This document shows positions 41,745 to 51,064 of a stretch of 64,000 nt of DNA, in pieces. The DNA is from Novosphingobium resinovorum. Lineage in GTDB: Bacteria; Pseudomonadota; Alphaproteobacteria; Sphingomonadales; Sphingomonadaceae. A model generated the notes under the pieces. It did not search any database. It had not been told where the DNA came from and worked only from the letters and a program-made list of their open reading frames with translations. Where the stretch lies: contig NZ_CP017076.1 of assembly GCF_001742225.1 (NCBI RefSeq), positions 1,327,001 to 1,391,000 of the forward strand, read 5' to 3'. Numbering within the stretch: the first letter of the stretch is position 1; the number at the start of each line of letters is the position of its first letter. A program made the translations under genes and the position numbers.

Positions 41745-41945
41745 TATCTGAATTCTCCTGATGAGCAATCAGGTCACATGATTTGTACGAAATCGCGAGA
41801 GTTTGACGCATTGATGATCCGGGATGTTACCCGATTCGGCGTATTTCTCGTACGATTCTACTGTGTGACGATTTCTTGTATTGCAATGTGGATATCGTTT
41901 CAAGCCAAAAGTGAATTCACAAAATCCCAATTGACGTATCGGTTT

Positions 41946-41979
41946 CTGCGGCCGGAAAGAGGAGGGTTTCCGGCCGCAG
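41946..41979 (-). terminator. Hairpin after the TIM-barrel gene
   Basis: Perfect 13-bp arms ctgcggccggaaa (41946-41958) and tttccggccgcag (41967-41979), 33 bases past the stop codon. It probably ends the operon read from 47.4 kb. The AT-richer stretch from 41745 to 41945 holds no gene and probably contains the M20 peptidase promoter. Confidence 0.7.
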
Positions 41980-42011
41980 CCGCGCCTGGGATCGCGCGGG
42001 AGGGCGCGCGA

Positions 42012-42983
42012 TCAGCGGGCGACGTAGTGCTCGACGTAGTCGATCGCGCGGCGCAGCTCGCTTTCGGAGGAGCCGCCGGCATATTCGTATTCAAGGATCA
42101 GCGGAATGTTCCAGCGGTTCTCGGAGATCGTGCGCACCACGCCCGCGATCGGCGTATCGCCTTCGCCGAAGGGCATGTTCATGCCGAAGTTCGCCTTGCG
42201 GTCCTTGAGGTGGACGCTGCAGACCCGCTCGTGGTGCTTGTGCAGGAAGCCCAGGGTGTCGAACCCGGCGGCGGCGAAGTGGCCGATGTCGAAGTTCAGG
42301 CGATACCACGGCGACATCGCCAGCCCCTGCTCGAAGCTCTCGGGTGTGGCCAGCTGGTTGGGATCGCGCAAGTTCGAGTGCCCGTGCAGGCCCAGCATCG
42401 TGCGGTGCCTGGCCGCGAACGGCACGGTGCGCTTCGCCATCGACAGCGTGGTGGAAGCGGTCATCAGGTTGATGCCGAGCGCCTTCGTGACCGCGAAGCC
42501 CCACTCCACTTCGGCGTCGGTGCAATCGTCTTTGAGGCCGAAGTTGAATGCCTGGATCTCGATCCCGGCGGCGCGGAAGCGGCGGCCGATCTCGCGGAAA
42601 TGGCTGACCGGGGTGGCGAGGCGCCACTGGCGGATGTCCTCGCGGTTCTGCAGCACTTCGGCCGGGCGCGGGCCTTCGGGCGGGCGGCCGTAGAGCGAGG
42701 CTTCGGTCGGCTTGCCGCCGGTGAACGCCCAGGGCGCGTTGGCGGAAAGGGCAGGGGGCTGTACGGTCGGCTCGAACAGCTCGATCATGTCGACCTTCAG
42801 GTCGCGGCATTCGCGGATCATCTTGTCGACCATGTCGCCCGGCGTCGGCAGCAGGTCGCGCAGGCTGTAGGTCTGCACGCCGATGCGCACGCGGCCGCCA
42901 GCGGCGCGCGCGAAGGCGGGCATCGATGCGGCGGCCATGCCGGTAGCGACGGCGGTCAGAAGGGAGCGGCGGCTAAGGTCCAT
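42012..42983 (-). CDS. Tat-exported sugar-phosphate-isomerase/epimerase-like TIM barrel
   Basis: 323 residues. The leader SRRSLLTAVATGMAAAS is a Tat signal. The mature protein is a xylose-isomerase-like TIM barrel: RVRIGVQTYSLRDLLPTPGDMVDKM at the start, MLGLHGHSNLRDPNQ, NFDIGHFAAAG with a metal-type Asp/His, SVHLKDRKANF and LILEYEYAGG at the end. Known members isomerise or epimerise sugars or inositol derivatives; which one cannot be said. It follows the MFS transporter by 32 bases and looks like the last gene of the operon. Confidence 0.82.
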   Translation of the reverse strand: MDLSRRSLLTAVATGMAAASMPAFARAAGGRVRIGVQTYSLRDLLPTPGDMVDKMIRECRDLKVDMIELFEPTVQPPALSANAPWAFTGGKPTEASLYGRPPEGPRPAEVLQNREDIRQWRLATPVSHFREIGRRFRAAGIEIQAFNFGLKDDCTDAEVEWGFAVTKALGINLMTASTTLSMAKRTVPFAARHRTMLGLHGHSNLRDPNQLATPESFEQGLAMSPWYRLNFDIGHFAAAGFDTLGFLHKHHERVCSVHLKDRKANFGMNMPFGEGDTPIAGVVRTISENRWNIPLILEYEYAGGSSESELRRAIDYVEHYVAR

Positions 42984-43015
42984 GACAGTCTCCTGAGGTA
43001 AGCGGGAAAGGGGTT

Positions 43016-44296
43016 TCAGCGCTTTGGGCGCCAGAGCAGCAGCGAGGACGCCGACACCACGCAGATCGCGCCGAGGAACAGCGCCACCGGGGTCGGGCTG
43101 CGGTAATGGGCGTATAGCGCGGTGGCGATCAGGGGCGAGAAGCCGACGATCAGCGAGGACACCTCGTGCGCCATGGCGAGACCCGAATAGCGTACGCGGG
43201 CACTGAACATCTCGCTGTACATCGCAGGCTGCACGCCGATCATCGCCGCATGGCACACGCCGTTGCCGATGACGAAGGCCAGCACGATCAGCGTGGTCGA
43301 GCCGGACTCGAGCATCTCGAAGAAGGGATAGGCGAAGGCCAGCATCGCCAGCGCGCCGAACAGGTAGACCGGCCGCCGCCCAAAGCGGTCCGACAGTGCG
43401 CCGAACACCGGCATCATCACGCTGTCCGCCAGCATCCCGAGCGTCACCCCGAGCATCAGCGTGTCCACTTCGGCGCCCACTGCCTTGCCGTAAGCCAGCG
43501 CGAAAGTGATGAACAAGTGCGAGCCGCAAGTCTCGGCAAGGCGCGCGCCGATGCCCACGACCATCTCGCGCGGGTGCTTTCGCAGCACTTCGGCAAGCGG
43601 TGCTTGCTGCGGGCCTTCGGCCTCGGCGGCCTGGAAGTCCGGCGTCTCGGAGACGCGGAAGCGGATGAACAGGCCGACCGCGAAGATCGTGATGCTGACG
43701 AGGAACGGCACGCGCCAGCCCCAGCTCGCGAAGTCTTCCGGCGGCAGCAGCCCGGCAAGGTAGAATGCGAAAGTGGACAGCACGAAGCCGAGGCCGACGC
43801 CGCTCTGGCTGAGCGCGCCGAACATGCCCTCGCGCCCGGCCGGGGCGTTCTCGGTAATCAGCAGCACGCCGCCGCCCCACTCGCCGCCCGCCGCGATGCC
43901 CTGCGCCACGCGCAATGCGACGAGCGCGATCGGCGCCCAGATGCCGATCTGCGCATATGTCGGCAGCAGGCCGATCAGAAACGTCGCGAGGCCCATGATC
44001 GCCAGCGTCCAGAACAGCGAGGTCTTGCGCCCGTAACGGTCGCCGACATGGCCGAACACGAGGCCCCCCAGCGGGCGTGCCGCGAAGCCCACGGCATAGC
44101 CGCCGAACGAGACCAGCGTGTTGATCAGCGGATCGCGCCCGACCGGGAAGAACAGGTCTCCAAAGACCAGGGCTGCCGCCGTCGCATAAAGGAAGAAGTC
44201 GTACCATTCGAGCGTGTTGCCCACGATCGAGGCGGCGATGGCGCGGGTCAGGGTGCGCTTGCGTTCGGCGCGGTCGGAAACTGAATTCACCGTCAT
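43016..44296 (-). CDS. MFS transporter, metabolite:H+ symporter family
   Basis: 426 residues, 12 predicted helices. MHS-type signatures: AASIVGNTLEWYDFFLYATAAALVFG, FAARPLGGLVFGHVGDRYGRKTSL, RVAQGIAAGGEWGGGVLL and FGALSDRFGRRPVYLFG. The family imports mono- and dicarboxylates or shikimate/proline-type substrates with protons. It begins in a 4-base overlap with the DUF35 gene (ATGA), so it is translated with the CoA-metabolic genes; its cargo is probably the acid activated by the ligase. Confidence 0.9.
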   Translation of the reverse strand: MTVNSVSDRAERKRTLTRAIAASIVGNTLEWYDFFLYATAAALVFGDLFFPVGRDPLINTLVSFGGYAVGFAARPLGGLVFGHVGDRYGRKTSLFWTLAIMGLATFLIGLLPTYAQIGIWAPIALVALRVAQGIAAGGEWGGGVLLITENAPAGREGMFGALSQSGVGLGFVLSTFAFYLAGLLPPEDFASWGWRVPFLVSITIFAVGLFIRFRVSETPDFQAAEAEGPQQAPLAEVLRKHPREMVVGIGARLAETCGSHLFITFALAYGKAVGAEVDTLMLGVTLGMLADSVMMPVFGALSDRFGRRPVYLFGALAMLAFAYPFFEMLESGSTTLIVLAFVIGNGVCHAAMIGVQPAMYSEMFSARVRYSGLAMAHEVSSLIVGFSPLIATALYAHYRSPTPVALFLGAICVVSASSLLLWRPKR

Positions 44297-44628
44297 GATG
44301 CTTGGACCTGCTGCGCCGGATGGGCGATGATGGCGCCCGGCCTGTCCGGGCAGGGCGAGAGGATGACGCACGATCCCGCAGCCACGCCGGGCGCGAGCAA
44401 GGCGATGATGCGGACGCCGAGCGGGCTGGCGACGGCCCCTATCCGCAGCGGCCCGCCGGCGACGAGCGCCGGATCGAGCGAGCGGTGGATCGTGCCTTCG
44501 CTGACGACGGTGCCGGTGACGGTTTCGTCGCGCACTTCCAGTGCATCGGAAAGGCAGACACGGCAGGCATCGCGCGAAGGGTACTGCGCGGCACCGCAGG
44601 TTCGGCAGAACTGGAGCGGCAAGGTCAT
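44293..44628 (-). CDS. DUF35 OB-fold/zinc-ribbon protein (acyl-CoA-associated)
   Basis: 111 residues: a four-Cys rubredoxin-like zinc ribbon (FCRTCGAAQYPSRDACRVC) followed by an OB-fold (VTGTVVSEGTIHRSLDPAL to LAPGVAAGSCVILS). DUF35 proteins associate with thiolase-like enzymes, for example in retro-aldolase or hydratase complexes. The 4-base overlaps with both the thiolase (upstream) and the MFS gene (downstream) indicate joint translation. Confidence 0.9.
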   Translation of the reverse strand: MTLPLQFCRTCGAAQYPSRDACRVCLSDALEVRDETVTGTVVSEGTIHRSLDPALVAGGPLRIGAVASPLGVRIIALLAPGVAAGSCVILSPCPDRPGAIIAHPAQQVQAS

Positions 44629-45797
44629 GGCAATGCCTCCAGCAGCGCCGCGCCGGTGGCGAGGCAGCGGTCGTAGGTGACCATGCCGTAGCCGCTCGCC
44701 AGCGCGATCCGCGCACCTGGCACTTGCGCACCGAGCGGCTGGCCGGTGACCTGCCGCAGCGCCTCGACCACCGGCAGGAAGCCCCCCGCCGCGCCAGCCT
44801 GTCCGCAAGAAAGCTGGCCGCCGCAGGTGTTGTGCGGGAAGTCGCCGGTCACGGTGAGGTCCCGCGCGGCGACGAAGGCAGGCGCCTCGCCCTTGGCGCA
44901 AAAGCCGAGGTCCTCGATCTGCATGGCCGAAATCACAGGGTAGTCGTCGTAGGTCTGCAGGCAGTCGACGTCGCCCGGCGCTATGCCCGCCTGCGCCCAC
45001 AGGGCATCGGCGTCCATCGCCCAGCCGCCGCGAATGGCGACGGGATCGGCAAAATAGGCATTGTGCCGCTCGATCGCGCCCATGATCCGCGCGCCCCTGA
45101 GGTCGAGGTCGCGCGCGCGCGCCTCGCTCATGACGAGGAAAGCCTCGGCGCCCGCACACGGCATCACGCAGTCGAACATGTGGATCGGTGCGACGATCGG
45201 CGGCGCGGCGAGGTAGCCCGCCATGTCGAGCGGCTTGCCGCCCAGCAGGGCATTGGGATTGCCCGCCGCATTGGCACGCTGCGCCAGTGCGATCCGGCCG
45301 AAGTCCTCGCGATGCGCGCCAAAGCGGCGCATGTAGTTGTCGGTGATCAGCGCGAAGACGCCGTTCGGCCCGGCCTTGCCCTGCGGCAATACGGCTCCGT
45401 TCGAAAAGCGGCTGAAATCGCCGACGAGCTTCGCGAACGTCTGCGCATTGGCGGTGTCGGCAGCGATGCAGGCGACCACCGAGGCATCGCCGCACTGCAC
45501 CGCCCGCGCCGCGCGGCGCAGCGCCATGACCCCGCTGGCGCCGCCGGTCGGCAGCCATTCGATCCAGCGCGGCGACATGTCGAAGTGCTCGGTCAGCGCC
45601 ACCGTGGTATCCGAGCCCAGCGTGAAGGAGGAACAGGCGAGCCCGTCGATCGCATCCTTGGCGATGCCGCTTGCTTCGACCAGCGCGGCCAGCGCGCGGC
45701 CGAAGAACCAGTGCGCCTGGCGTTCGCTGGAACGCTGGTAGGGCACCGTGACCGGACAAGCCACGGCGACGCCCTGATAGGATGCAATGGGGGCCAC
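44625..45797 (-). CDS. Thiolase-like protein without the catalytic cysteine (SCP2/Ltp type)
   Basis: 390 residues with the thiolase fold: ASYQGVAVACPVTVPYQRS, IDGLACSSFTLGSD and a C-terminal CGGQLSCGQAGAAGGF and ASGYGM. At the usual nucleophile position (NNCSTGSTAL in SCP2 thiolases) this protein reads LPTGGASGVMAL, so the cysteine appears replaced by glycine. Thiolase-like Ltp2 proteins of this kind pair with DUF35 partners as retro-aldolases rather than thiolases. The DUF35 gene overlapping its end fits that model. A non-catalytic lipid-transfer role is the alternative. Confidence 0.8.
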   Translation of the reverse strand: MAPIASYQGVAVACPVTVPYQRSSERQAHWFFGRALAALVEASGIAKDAIDGLACSSFTLGSDTTVALTEHFDMSPRWIEWLPTGGASGVMALRRAARAVQCGDASVVACIAADTANAQTFAKLVGDFSRFSNGAVLPQGKAGPNGVFALITDNYMRRFGAHREDFGRIALAQRANAAGNPNALLGGKPLDMAGYLAAPPIVAPIHMFDCVMPCAGAEAFLVMSEARARDLDLRGARIMGAIERHNAYFADPVAIRGGWAMDADALWAQAGIAPGDVDCLQTYDDYPVISAMQIEDLGFCAKGEAPAFVAARDLTVTGDFPHNTCGGQLSCGQAGAAGGFLPVVEALRQVTGQPLGAQVPGARIALASGYGMVTYDRCLATGAALLEALP

Positions 45798-45802
45798 GTC
45801 GA

Positions 45803-47428
45803 TCAGCCTTTCTTGCGCTTGAGCGCGCGCAAGTCGAAGGCGCGGCCCTCATCGACGATGGCACGGCCGAGCTTGCGGATCTCGCCGCGCTGCAGCTTTT
45901 GCGAACTGGTGGTGGGAAGCGATTCCACGAAAGCCAGATAGCCCGGAATCTTGAAATACTGCAGCGTCTGCAGGCACGAACCGGCGATTTCCGTCGCCAG
46001 CGACTCGTCGCCGTCGCCTTCGATCAGTGCCAGCACCTCCTCGCCGCGGATCTCGTCGGGGACCGGGGTGACGGCGCAATGCGCGACCGCCGGGTGTTGC
46101 ATCAGCGCGCCCTCGACTTCGACCGAGGCGATGTTCTCGCCCGAGCGGCGCACGATGTTCTTGCTGCGATCGACGAAGAACAGGCTGCCCTGCGCATCCG
46201 CGCGCACGATGTCGCCGGTGTGGAACCAGCCACCTTCCCATGCGGCCTCGGTGGCGGCGGGATCGTTGTGGTAGCGGGTGAAGAACCAGCGGCGCGGATC
46301 GTCGCCGCGTGCGCGCACCAGCAGTTCGCCGGGGGTGCCTACGGGAACGTCCTGCCCCTCCTCGTCGACGAGGCGCACTTCGATGTCGTCACCCGCCTTT
46401 CCGAAGCAGCGCTGGCCGACGTGACGGGGTTCGTGGCTGGCGGTGATCCACGCCCCCGCGCCGGTCTCGCTCATCGCCCAGGCTTCGATCAGCGGGAAGC
46501 CGTAGCGCTCCTCGAACACCGCGTGGTGGCGCGGATCGACACCGGCGCCGAAGGCGAAGCGGATCGCGTGGCCTGCCCACGCCTCGGGCGCGTCGTCGCG
46601 CTGGAGCAGGATCGCGGGCATTACGCCAAGGTAATGCACGATCGTCGCGCCGCTTTCGCGCACGGTGCGCCACCAGGTCGAGGCGTGGAAGCGGTCGAGC
46701 TGGATCAGGCAGCCGCCGCTGGTCATCGCCGCCATGAACGAGCACGCCAGCGCGTTCATGTGCGTAACCGGCAGCGGCGTCAGGATACGCTCCTCGCCCG
46801 GGCGAAAGGTGCAATAACCGCCCAGTTGCGTGTAGTAGGCGCCGATGCGGGTGAAGTAGGCGTTCGACAGCACGCAACCCTTGGGGGTGCCGGTAGTGCC
46901 CGAGGTGAAGATCATCGCCGCCTCGCTGCCGGCATCGGCCGGGCCGGGAAGGGCGGGGCGGCCTGGCGGTGGCAGCGTGTCTTCCTCCGCCTCGACGACC
47001 GGCACCGTTTGTGCCGCCAGAGCGGCGAGGCGATCTCGATGATGCGGCAGGCACACCAGCATGTCGAGCTTGGCCAGCATCAGGACTTGCGCGAGTTCGC
47101 CGTCGCTCATTCCCGAATTGATCGGCGCGATGCCGGAGCCCAGCGCATTGAGAGCAAGGAAGTGCAGGAAGAAATCGGGATGGTTGTCGAGCGCCAGCCC
47201 GACGCGGTGGCCATGGCCCAGGCCCGCCCGGGCGTAGCGGTCCCGCAGGCCGGCGACCCGCACCATTGCCTCAGCGTATGTGAACGAGACTGCGGCATTA
47301 CCGGCCATTGCCTCGGCCGGAGCATGGAGGAAAGGGCGGCCGGCCCAGGTGTCCGCGCTCTGTGCGAAGGCCGCATGGAGTGTGCCGGGGCTTGTGTCGA
47401 TCTGCATCGGTGCAGGTATCTGGATCAT
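45803..47428 (-). CDS. Acyl-CoA ligase/synthetase (ANL superfamily)
   Basis: 541 residues from ATG 47426-47428; another Met 7 codons later is possible and a longer frame to 47503 is unsupported. The ATP/AMP-binding motif is MIFTSGTTGTPKGCVL, then AWAMSETGAGAW, the hinge GWFHTGDIVRAD and FFVDRSKNIVRRSGENIASVEVE, and the C-terminal lysine region (TTSSQKLQRGEIRKL). It should activate a carboxylic acid as its CoA thioester. The thiolase-like gene follows 5 bases later; with DUF35 and the MFS gene this forms a CoA-dependent catabolic operon. Confidence 0.92.
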   Translation of the reverse strand: MIQIPAPMQIDTSPGTLHAAFAQSADTWAGRPFLHAPAEAMAGNAAVSFTYAEAMVRVAGLRDRYARAGLGHGHRVGLALDNHPDFFLHFLALNALGSGIAPINSGMSDGELAQVLMLAKLDMLVCLPHHRDRLAALAAQTVPVVEAEEDTLPPPGRPALPGPADAGSEAAMIFTSGTTGTPKGCVLSNAYFTRIGAYYTQLGGYCTFRPGEERILTPLPVTHMNALACSFMAAMTSGGCLIQLDRFHASTWWRTVRESGATIVHYLGVMPAILLQRDDAPEAWAGHAIRFAFGAGVDPRHHAVFEERYGFPLIEAWAMSETGAGAWITASHEPRHVGQRCFGKAGDDIEVRLVDEEGQDVPVGTPGELLVRARGDDPRRWFFTRYHNDPAATEAAWEGGWFHTGDIVRADAQGSLFFVDRSKNIVRRSGENIASVEVEGALMQHPAVAHCAVTPVPDEIRGEEVLALIEGDGDESLATEIAGSCLQTLQYFKIPGYLAFVESLPTTSSQKLQRGEIRKLGRAIVDEGRAFDLRALKRKKG

Positions 47429-47483
47429 TCGTTGTCTCGCGATTCTGGCGATGTCTGGCGGCGCTATGTCGGACCATGTCGGA

Positions 47484-47507
47484 AGCAATTGCTTTGCAAG
47501 CATTGCT
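47484..47507. promoter_or_regulatory. Dyad between the GntR gene and the ligase operon
   Basis: Outer arms agcaat (47484-47489) and attgct (47502-47507) are perfectly inverted around a GC-poor core with gctttgcaagc. It lies 56 bases before the ligase start in a 137-base gap after the GntR stop. It is a candidate binding site for the GntR regulator. Confidence 0.45.
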
Positions 47508-47565
47508 AAATGGAATTCATTTCATACTTAAAATTAGTAGGCAAACGGCCCTGGCTTTAATGCGG

Positions 47566-48282
47566 TCATCCCATGAAGGCGCGACCTTGCGTGGATTCTA
47601 TGCTCGTCGCGGCGATGAATGCCTCGCGTGCGCGTACCACGAACTGCAGCGTCGCATCCTGTACCAGCAGGGCGTCCTTGCGATCGAATCCGTCGAGCAT
47701 CCGGGTCAGCAGGTCGAGTACGACGTGCTGCGTTGCGGCGTCGAAGATCGTTGCCCGGCGAACGATCTGGACATGGTCGACGAAGCGGCTGATCGAGGTG
47801 GCAAGCCTGCGGTTGGGAACCGCGTCGAGCCAGATCTGCCGGAACCGGTCATTCGCGATCATCATGTTGCCGAGCCTGACTTCCGCGACGGCGCGCCGCG
47901 CTTCGGCGAGCGCCTCGCGCAAGGCGACAAGGGCTTCCGGGGCGAGCGTGCGGCAGGCTGAAGCTGCGGCGCGGGGTTCCAGCAGCATGCGCACCTCGAA
48001 GATTTCCTCGATATCCTCGTAAGTCAGCCGCGGCAGCACGAAGCCGCGCGTGGTTCCCACCAGGTAGCCTTCGTGGACGAGGCGCAGCAGGGCTTGCCGC
48101 ACGGGCATGCGCGACAGGTTGAATTCGGCCGCGAGCTTGGAATCGACGATTCTTTCTTCGGGCTCGATCGCACCGCTTTTGATCCGCGCCAGCACGGTGG
48201 TGTATACTTCCGAATCCGCGCTATTCAGCAGTGTGCCGGTTTGTGCGGGTGCTTCCTGTTTCATCTTCGTCGTATTCTCCAC
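47566..48282 (-). CDS. GntR-family regulator, FadR/FCD type
   Basis: 238 residues. The winged helix is VYTTVLARIKSGAIEPEERIVDSKLAAEFNLSRMPVRQALLRLVHEGYLVGTTRGFVL; the C-terminal FCD effector domain begins at FEVRMLLEPRAAASACR and carries an Arg- and His-containing pocket (FRQIWLDAVPNRRLATSISRFVDHV). FCD regulators sense carboxylic acids or CoA intermediates. It is encoded just upstream of the ligase operon and in the same direction, so it may be co-transcribed and self-regulated. Confidence 0.9.
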   Translation of the reverse strand: MENTTKMKQEAPAQTGTLLNSADSEVYTTVLARIKSGAIEPEERIVDSKLAAEFNLSRMPVRQALLRLVHEGYLVGTTRGFVLPRLTYEDIEEIFEVRMLLEPRAAASACRTLAPEALVALREALAEARRAVAEVRLGNMMIANDRFRQIWLDAVPNRRLATSISRFVDHVQIVRRATIFDAATQHVVLDLLTRMLDGFDRKDALLVQDATLQFVVRAREAFIAATSIESTQGRAFMG

Positions 48283-48717
48283 AACGAGATTCAGAATACA
48301 CTTTTGAAGTCTCGTGGCAAGGACTGGTTGTCATGGATGCGGGGCGTGCGAAAGCGGTAGCGGCTTCAGGAAGTGGAAGAGATACCGTTTTTTCGTGAAC
48401 CTGCGCGTTCATCCTCGGTCCATCCCATTATCCCGGCATCGGGATAAAGATCCGGGCAGCGCCGGACGTCAGCTACGTTCGTATAGCGCTTGCGATGGTA
48501 CTGGCGGGGCAAAGCAGCTTGCGCCAGCAATTCAGCCATGATTGGGAAACTATCCCGCAGCGTCTTTTTCTTGGATGCAAGCGATTGGATTCCCGTCTGT
48601 AATTTTTGATTGCCAGCGGGGCACCACATCGGTCGCCAGATTGACACCTCCGACATTTGCTTCGACGAGCGCCCCGCAAATGCGAGTCAGTCGCATTACC
48701 AATACGGGGGTTTCAAC
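48283..48717. other. 435-base gap before a TonB receptor; no accepted gene
   Basis: The minus strand has an open frame (48366-48656, 96 codons: SLASKKKTLRDSFPIMAELL, RKRYTNVADVRRCPDLYPDA) of unknown origin, overlapped by another minus-strand frame (48550-48762, with GALVEANVGGVNLATDVVPR). Neither has a recognisable family or clear ribosome site, so they are not annotated as genes. The region also contains the promoter of the receptor and of the GntR gene. Confidence 0.5.
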
Positions 48718-50847
48718 ATGTCCGCAGCAGTCCATCGCCGATCCAGCCAGCGTGCCCGCCATTTGGCGCAGGCCAGTCTCGCCATCGTTTCATGTCTTAT
48801 CGCTCAGGCCGCCCATGCCGACGAGGCGGGCGCCGAGGCCGGATCGCCGATCGTCGTCACCGCCGCCGGTTATGCGCAGGACATCGTCGAGGCTCCGGCC
48901 AGTATCACTGTGATCGACCGGGCTGACCTGCAGGACAAGCGCTTCGGCAGCCTGGCGGAAGCGCTGCAGGACGTTCCCGGCGTCGATGTCGGCGGCGAGG
49001 CGGGCAAGACCGGCGGCCTCAACATCTCCATCCGCGGCATGCCCAGCGACTATACGCTGGTGCTGATCGACGGCCGCCGCCAGAACGCGCCGGGCGGCGT
49101 GACGCCCAACGGTTTCGGCGAGACGTCCACCAGCTTCCTGCCGCCCTATTCCGCGATCGACCGGATCGAAGTGGTGCGCGGGCCGATGTCCACGCTCTAC
49201 GGGTCGGACGCGATGGGCGGCGTCGTCAACATCATCACCCGCAAGGTCGGCAACCGCTGGGTCGGCACCGCCACCGCCGAGACGACGATCCAGGAGGACC
49301 AGCGCTTCGGCAACATCCAGTCGATCAACGGCTTTGCGCAAGGGCCGGTGGTCAAGGACCTGGTCGGCCTGACCCTGCGCGGCAGTGTGTTCCACCGCGA
49401 GGGATCGAGCATCGAGATTCCCGGTGATCCGGCACTGACGCTGGGCCGCAACCCGGTGCGCTCGGACATCTACACGTACGGCGGCCGTCTGAGCTTCACG
49501 CCGCACGCCGACCACGATCTGTGGGTGGAATTCGACCGCAACGAGCAGACTTACGACAACACCGAAGGCCAGCTCGGCACGCTGGGTTCGGGCGGCTATG
49601 CGCCAAGGCAGCAGTTCAACCGCACCAATTACGTCGTTGCGCATAGCTGGCGCATGGGCGACTTCGGCCAGCTCGACACCACCCTGACCCGCAACGACAC
49701 CGAGACGATCGGCCGCCTGATCCCCAACGGCACGCCCGGCGCCACCCCGGGCAGCGCCCGCAACCTCGAGGCGCGCAACGACATCATCGACAGCCGCTTC
49801 GCCGGACGCGCCGGACCGCTCGCCTTCACCGTCGGGGGGCAGTACTGGAAGGCCCGGATGATCGACGGCGTCGCGCCCGCTCCGTTCAAGTTCACCCAGT
49901 GGGCGGGCTTTGCCGAGGCGACCCTCACCGTCGTCGATGGCTTCAACGTGACTGGCGGCGTGCGTTATGACGACCACTCGACATTCGGGAACAAGTGGTC
50001 GCCGCGCGCTTACGCGGTGTGGAACGTCACCGATGCGCTGACCGTCAAAGGCGGCGTCAGCCGGGGCTTCAAGACCCCGCGCGTCGAGCAGATCGCCAGC
50101 GGCATCATTGGCTTCGGCAGCCAGGGCCGCGTGCCGCTGATCGGCACGCCGGGCCTGACGCCGGAGACGAGCACGACTTACGAAGCAGGCATCTACTTCG
50201 ACGACAAGGGCTTCTTCAGCGGCAACGTCACGCTGTTCAACAACGACTTCGACGACAAGATCGCCACCGGGCCGGGCATTCCCAACTGTACTTTCTCGAC
50301 CAACCTGAACCGTCCGGGCTGCCTCGACGTCGGCAACTTCCCGAATGTCGATCTTTTCAGCCAGTCGATCAACATCGACAAGGCCCGCACCCGCGGCGTC
50401 GAAGTGGCGAGCCGCTTCGCGTTCACGCAGGCGGTCTCGCTCACGGTGAACTACACCTATACCGAGACCGAGCAGCTCAGCGGTTCGGAAAAGGGCCTGC
50501 CGCTGGTCGGCATGCCCAAGCACATGCTCAACGGCAACTTGCGCTGGAAGGTGAGCGACGTGGCCAGCCTCTGGGCGCGGGGTGAGATTCGTTCCAGCCG
50601 TTATCGCGGCAGCAATGCGCAGCAGGCGGCGGTGGGCGACTTCCGCAGCTATGAAGTGTTCCACCTTGGCGGCTCGTACCAGATCGCGCCCGCATTCCGC
50701 CTCGCCGCCACGGTCTATAACGTGCTGAACACCGACTATGCGGTCTACGTGCCGTATGACAGCGGCACCGCCACGGCCTTTACACCCGCTTATTCGATCA
50801 ACCAGGAGGGGCGCAGGTTGTGGCTTTCCGCGACCGTGGACTTCTGA
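48718..50847 (+). CDS. TonB-dependent siderophore-type receptor (CirA/FepA-like)
   Basis: 709 residues from ATG 48718; the 36 residues before it in the open frame are not conserved-looking. After the leader (LAQASLAIVSCLIAQAAHA) the plug has IVVTAAGYAQDIVEAPASITVIDRADL, VPGVDVGGEAGKTGGLNISIRGMPSDYTLVLIDGRRQN and IEVVRGPMSTLYGSDAMGGVVNIITR. The plug sequence and the catecholate-like barrel resemble CirA/FepA iron-siderophore receptors; substrate remains open. A strong hairpin terminator follows the stop. Confidence 0.92.
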   Translation: MSAAVHRRSSQRARHLAQASLAIVSCLIAQAAHADEAGAEAGSPIVVTAAGYAQDIVEAPASITVIDRADLQDKRFGSLAEALQDVPGVDVGGEAGKTGGLNISIRGMPSDYTLVLIDGRRQNAPGGVTPNGFGETSTSFLPPYSAIDRIEVVRGPMSTLYGSDAMGGVVNIITRKVGNRWVGTATAETTIQEDQRFGNIQSINGFAQGPVVKDLVGLTLRGSVFHREGSSIEIPGDPALTLGRNPVRSDIYTYGGRLSFTPHADHDLWVEFDRNEQTYDNTEGQLGTLGSGGYAPRQQFNRTNYVVAHSWRMGDFGQLDTTLTRNDTETIGRLIPNGTPGATPGSARNLEARNDIIDSRFAGRAGPLAFTVGGQYWKARMIDGVAPAPFKFTQWAGFAEATLTVVDGFNVTGGVRYDDHSTFGNKWSPRAYAVWNVTDALTVKGGVSRGFKTPRVEQIASGIIGFGSQGRVPLIGTPGLTPETSTTYEAGIYFDDKGFFSGNVTLFNNDFDDKIATGPGIPNCTFSTNLNRPGCLDVGNFPNVDLFSQSINIDKARTRGVEVASRFAFTQAVSLTVNYTYTETEQLSGSEKGLPLVGMPKHMLNGNLRWKVSDVASLWARGEIRSSRYRGSNAQQAAVGDFRSYEVFHLGGSYQIAPAFRLAATVYNVLNTDYAVYVPYDSGTATAFTPAYSINQEGRRLWLSATVDF

Positions 50848-50866
50848 TCCTGCGGATCCGTTCGTA

Positions 50867-50905
50867 AAGCGCCCGAGCCGTGTCGCCGACATGGCTCGGG
50901 CGCTT
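50867..50905 (+). terminator. Strong hairpin after the siderophore-type receptor
   Basis: Perfect 13-bp arms aagcgcccgagcc (50867-50879) and ggctcgggcgctt (50893-50905), 20 bases past the stop codon. Confidence 0.75.
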
Positions 50906-51064
50906 ACGCGCCGGGACGTTCCGGCTGTGAAGCCAGTCAGGCGCGCCCGGCAGGTCCGACAAATCGCATGCCTTTCGCCGTGATCCATCTGGATTTCTCG
51001 CGGGCTTGCGGGCAAGCCTTCCGCCCGGCGACCAGCATCATTGCTCGTTGAAAAAGAGAGCGGA

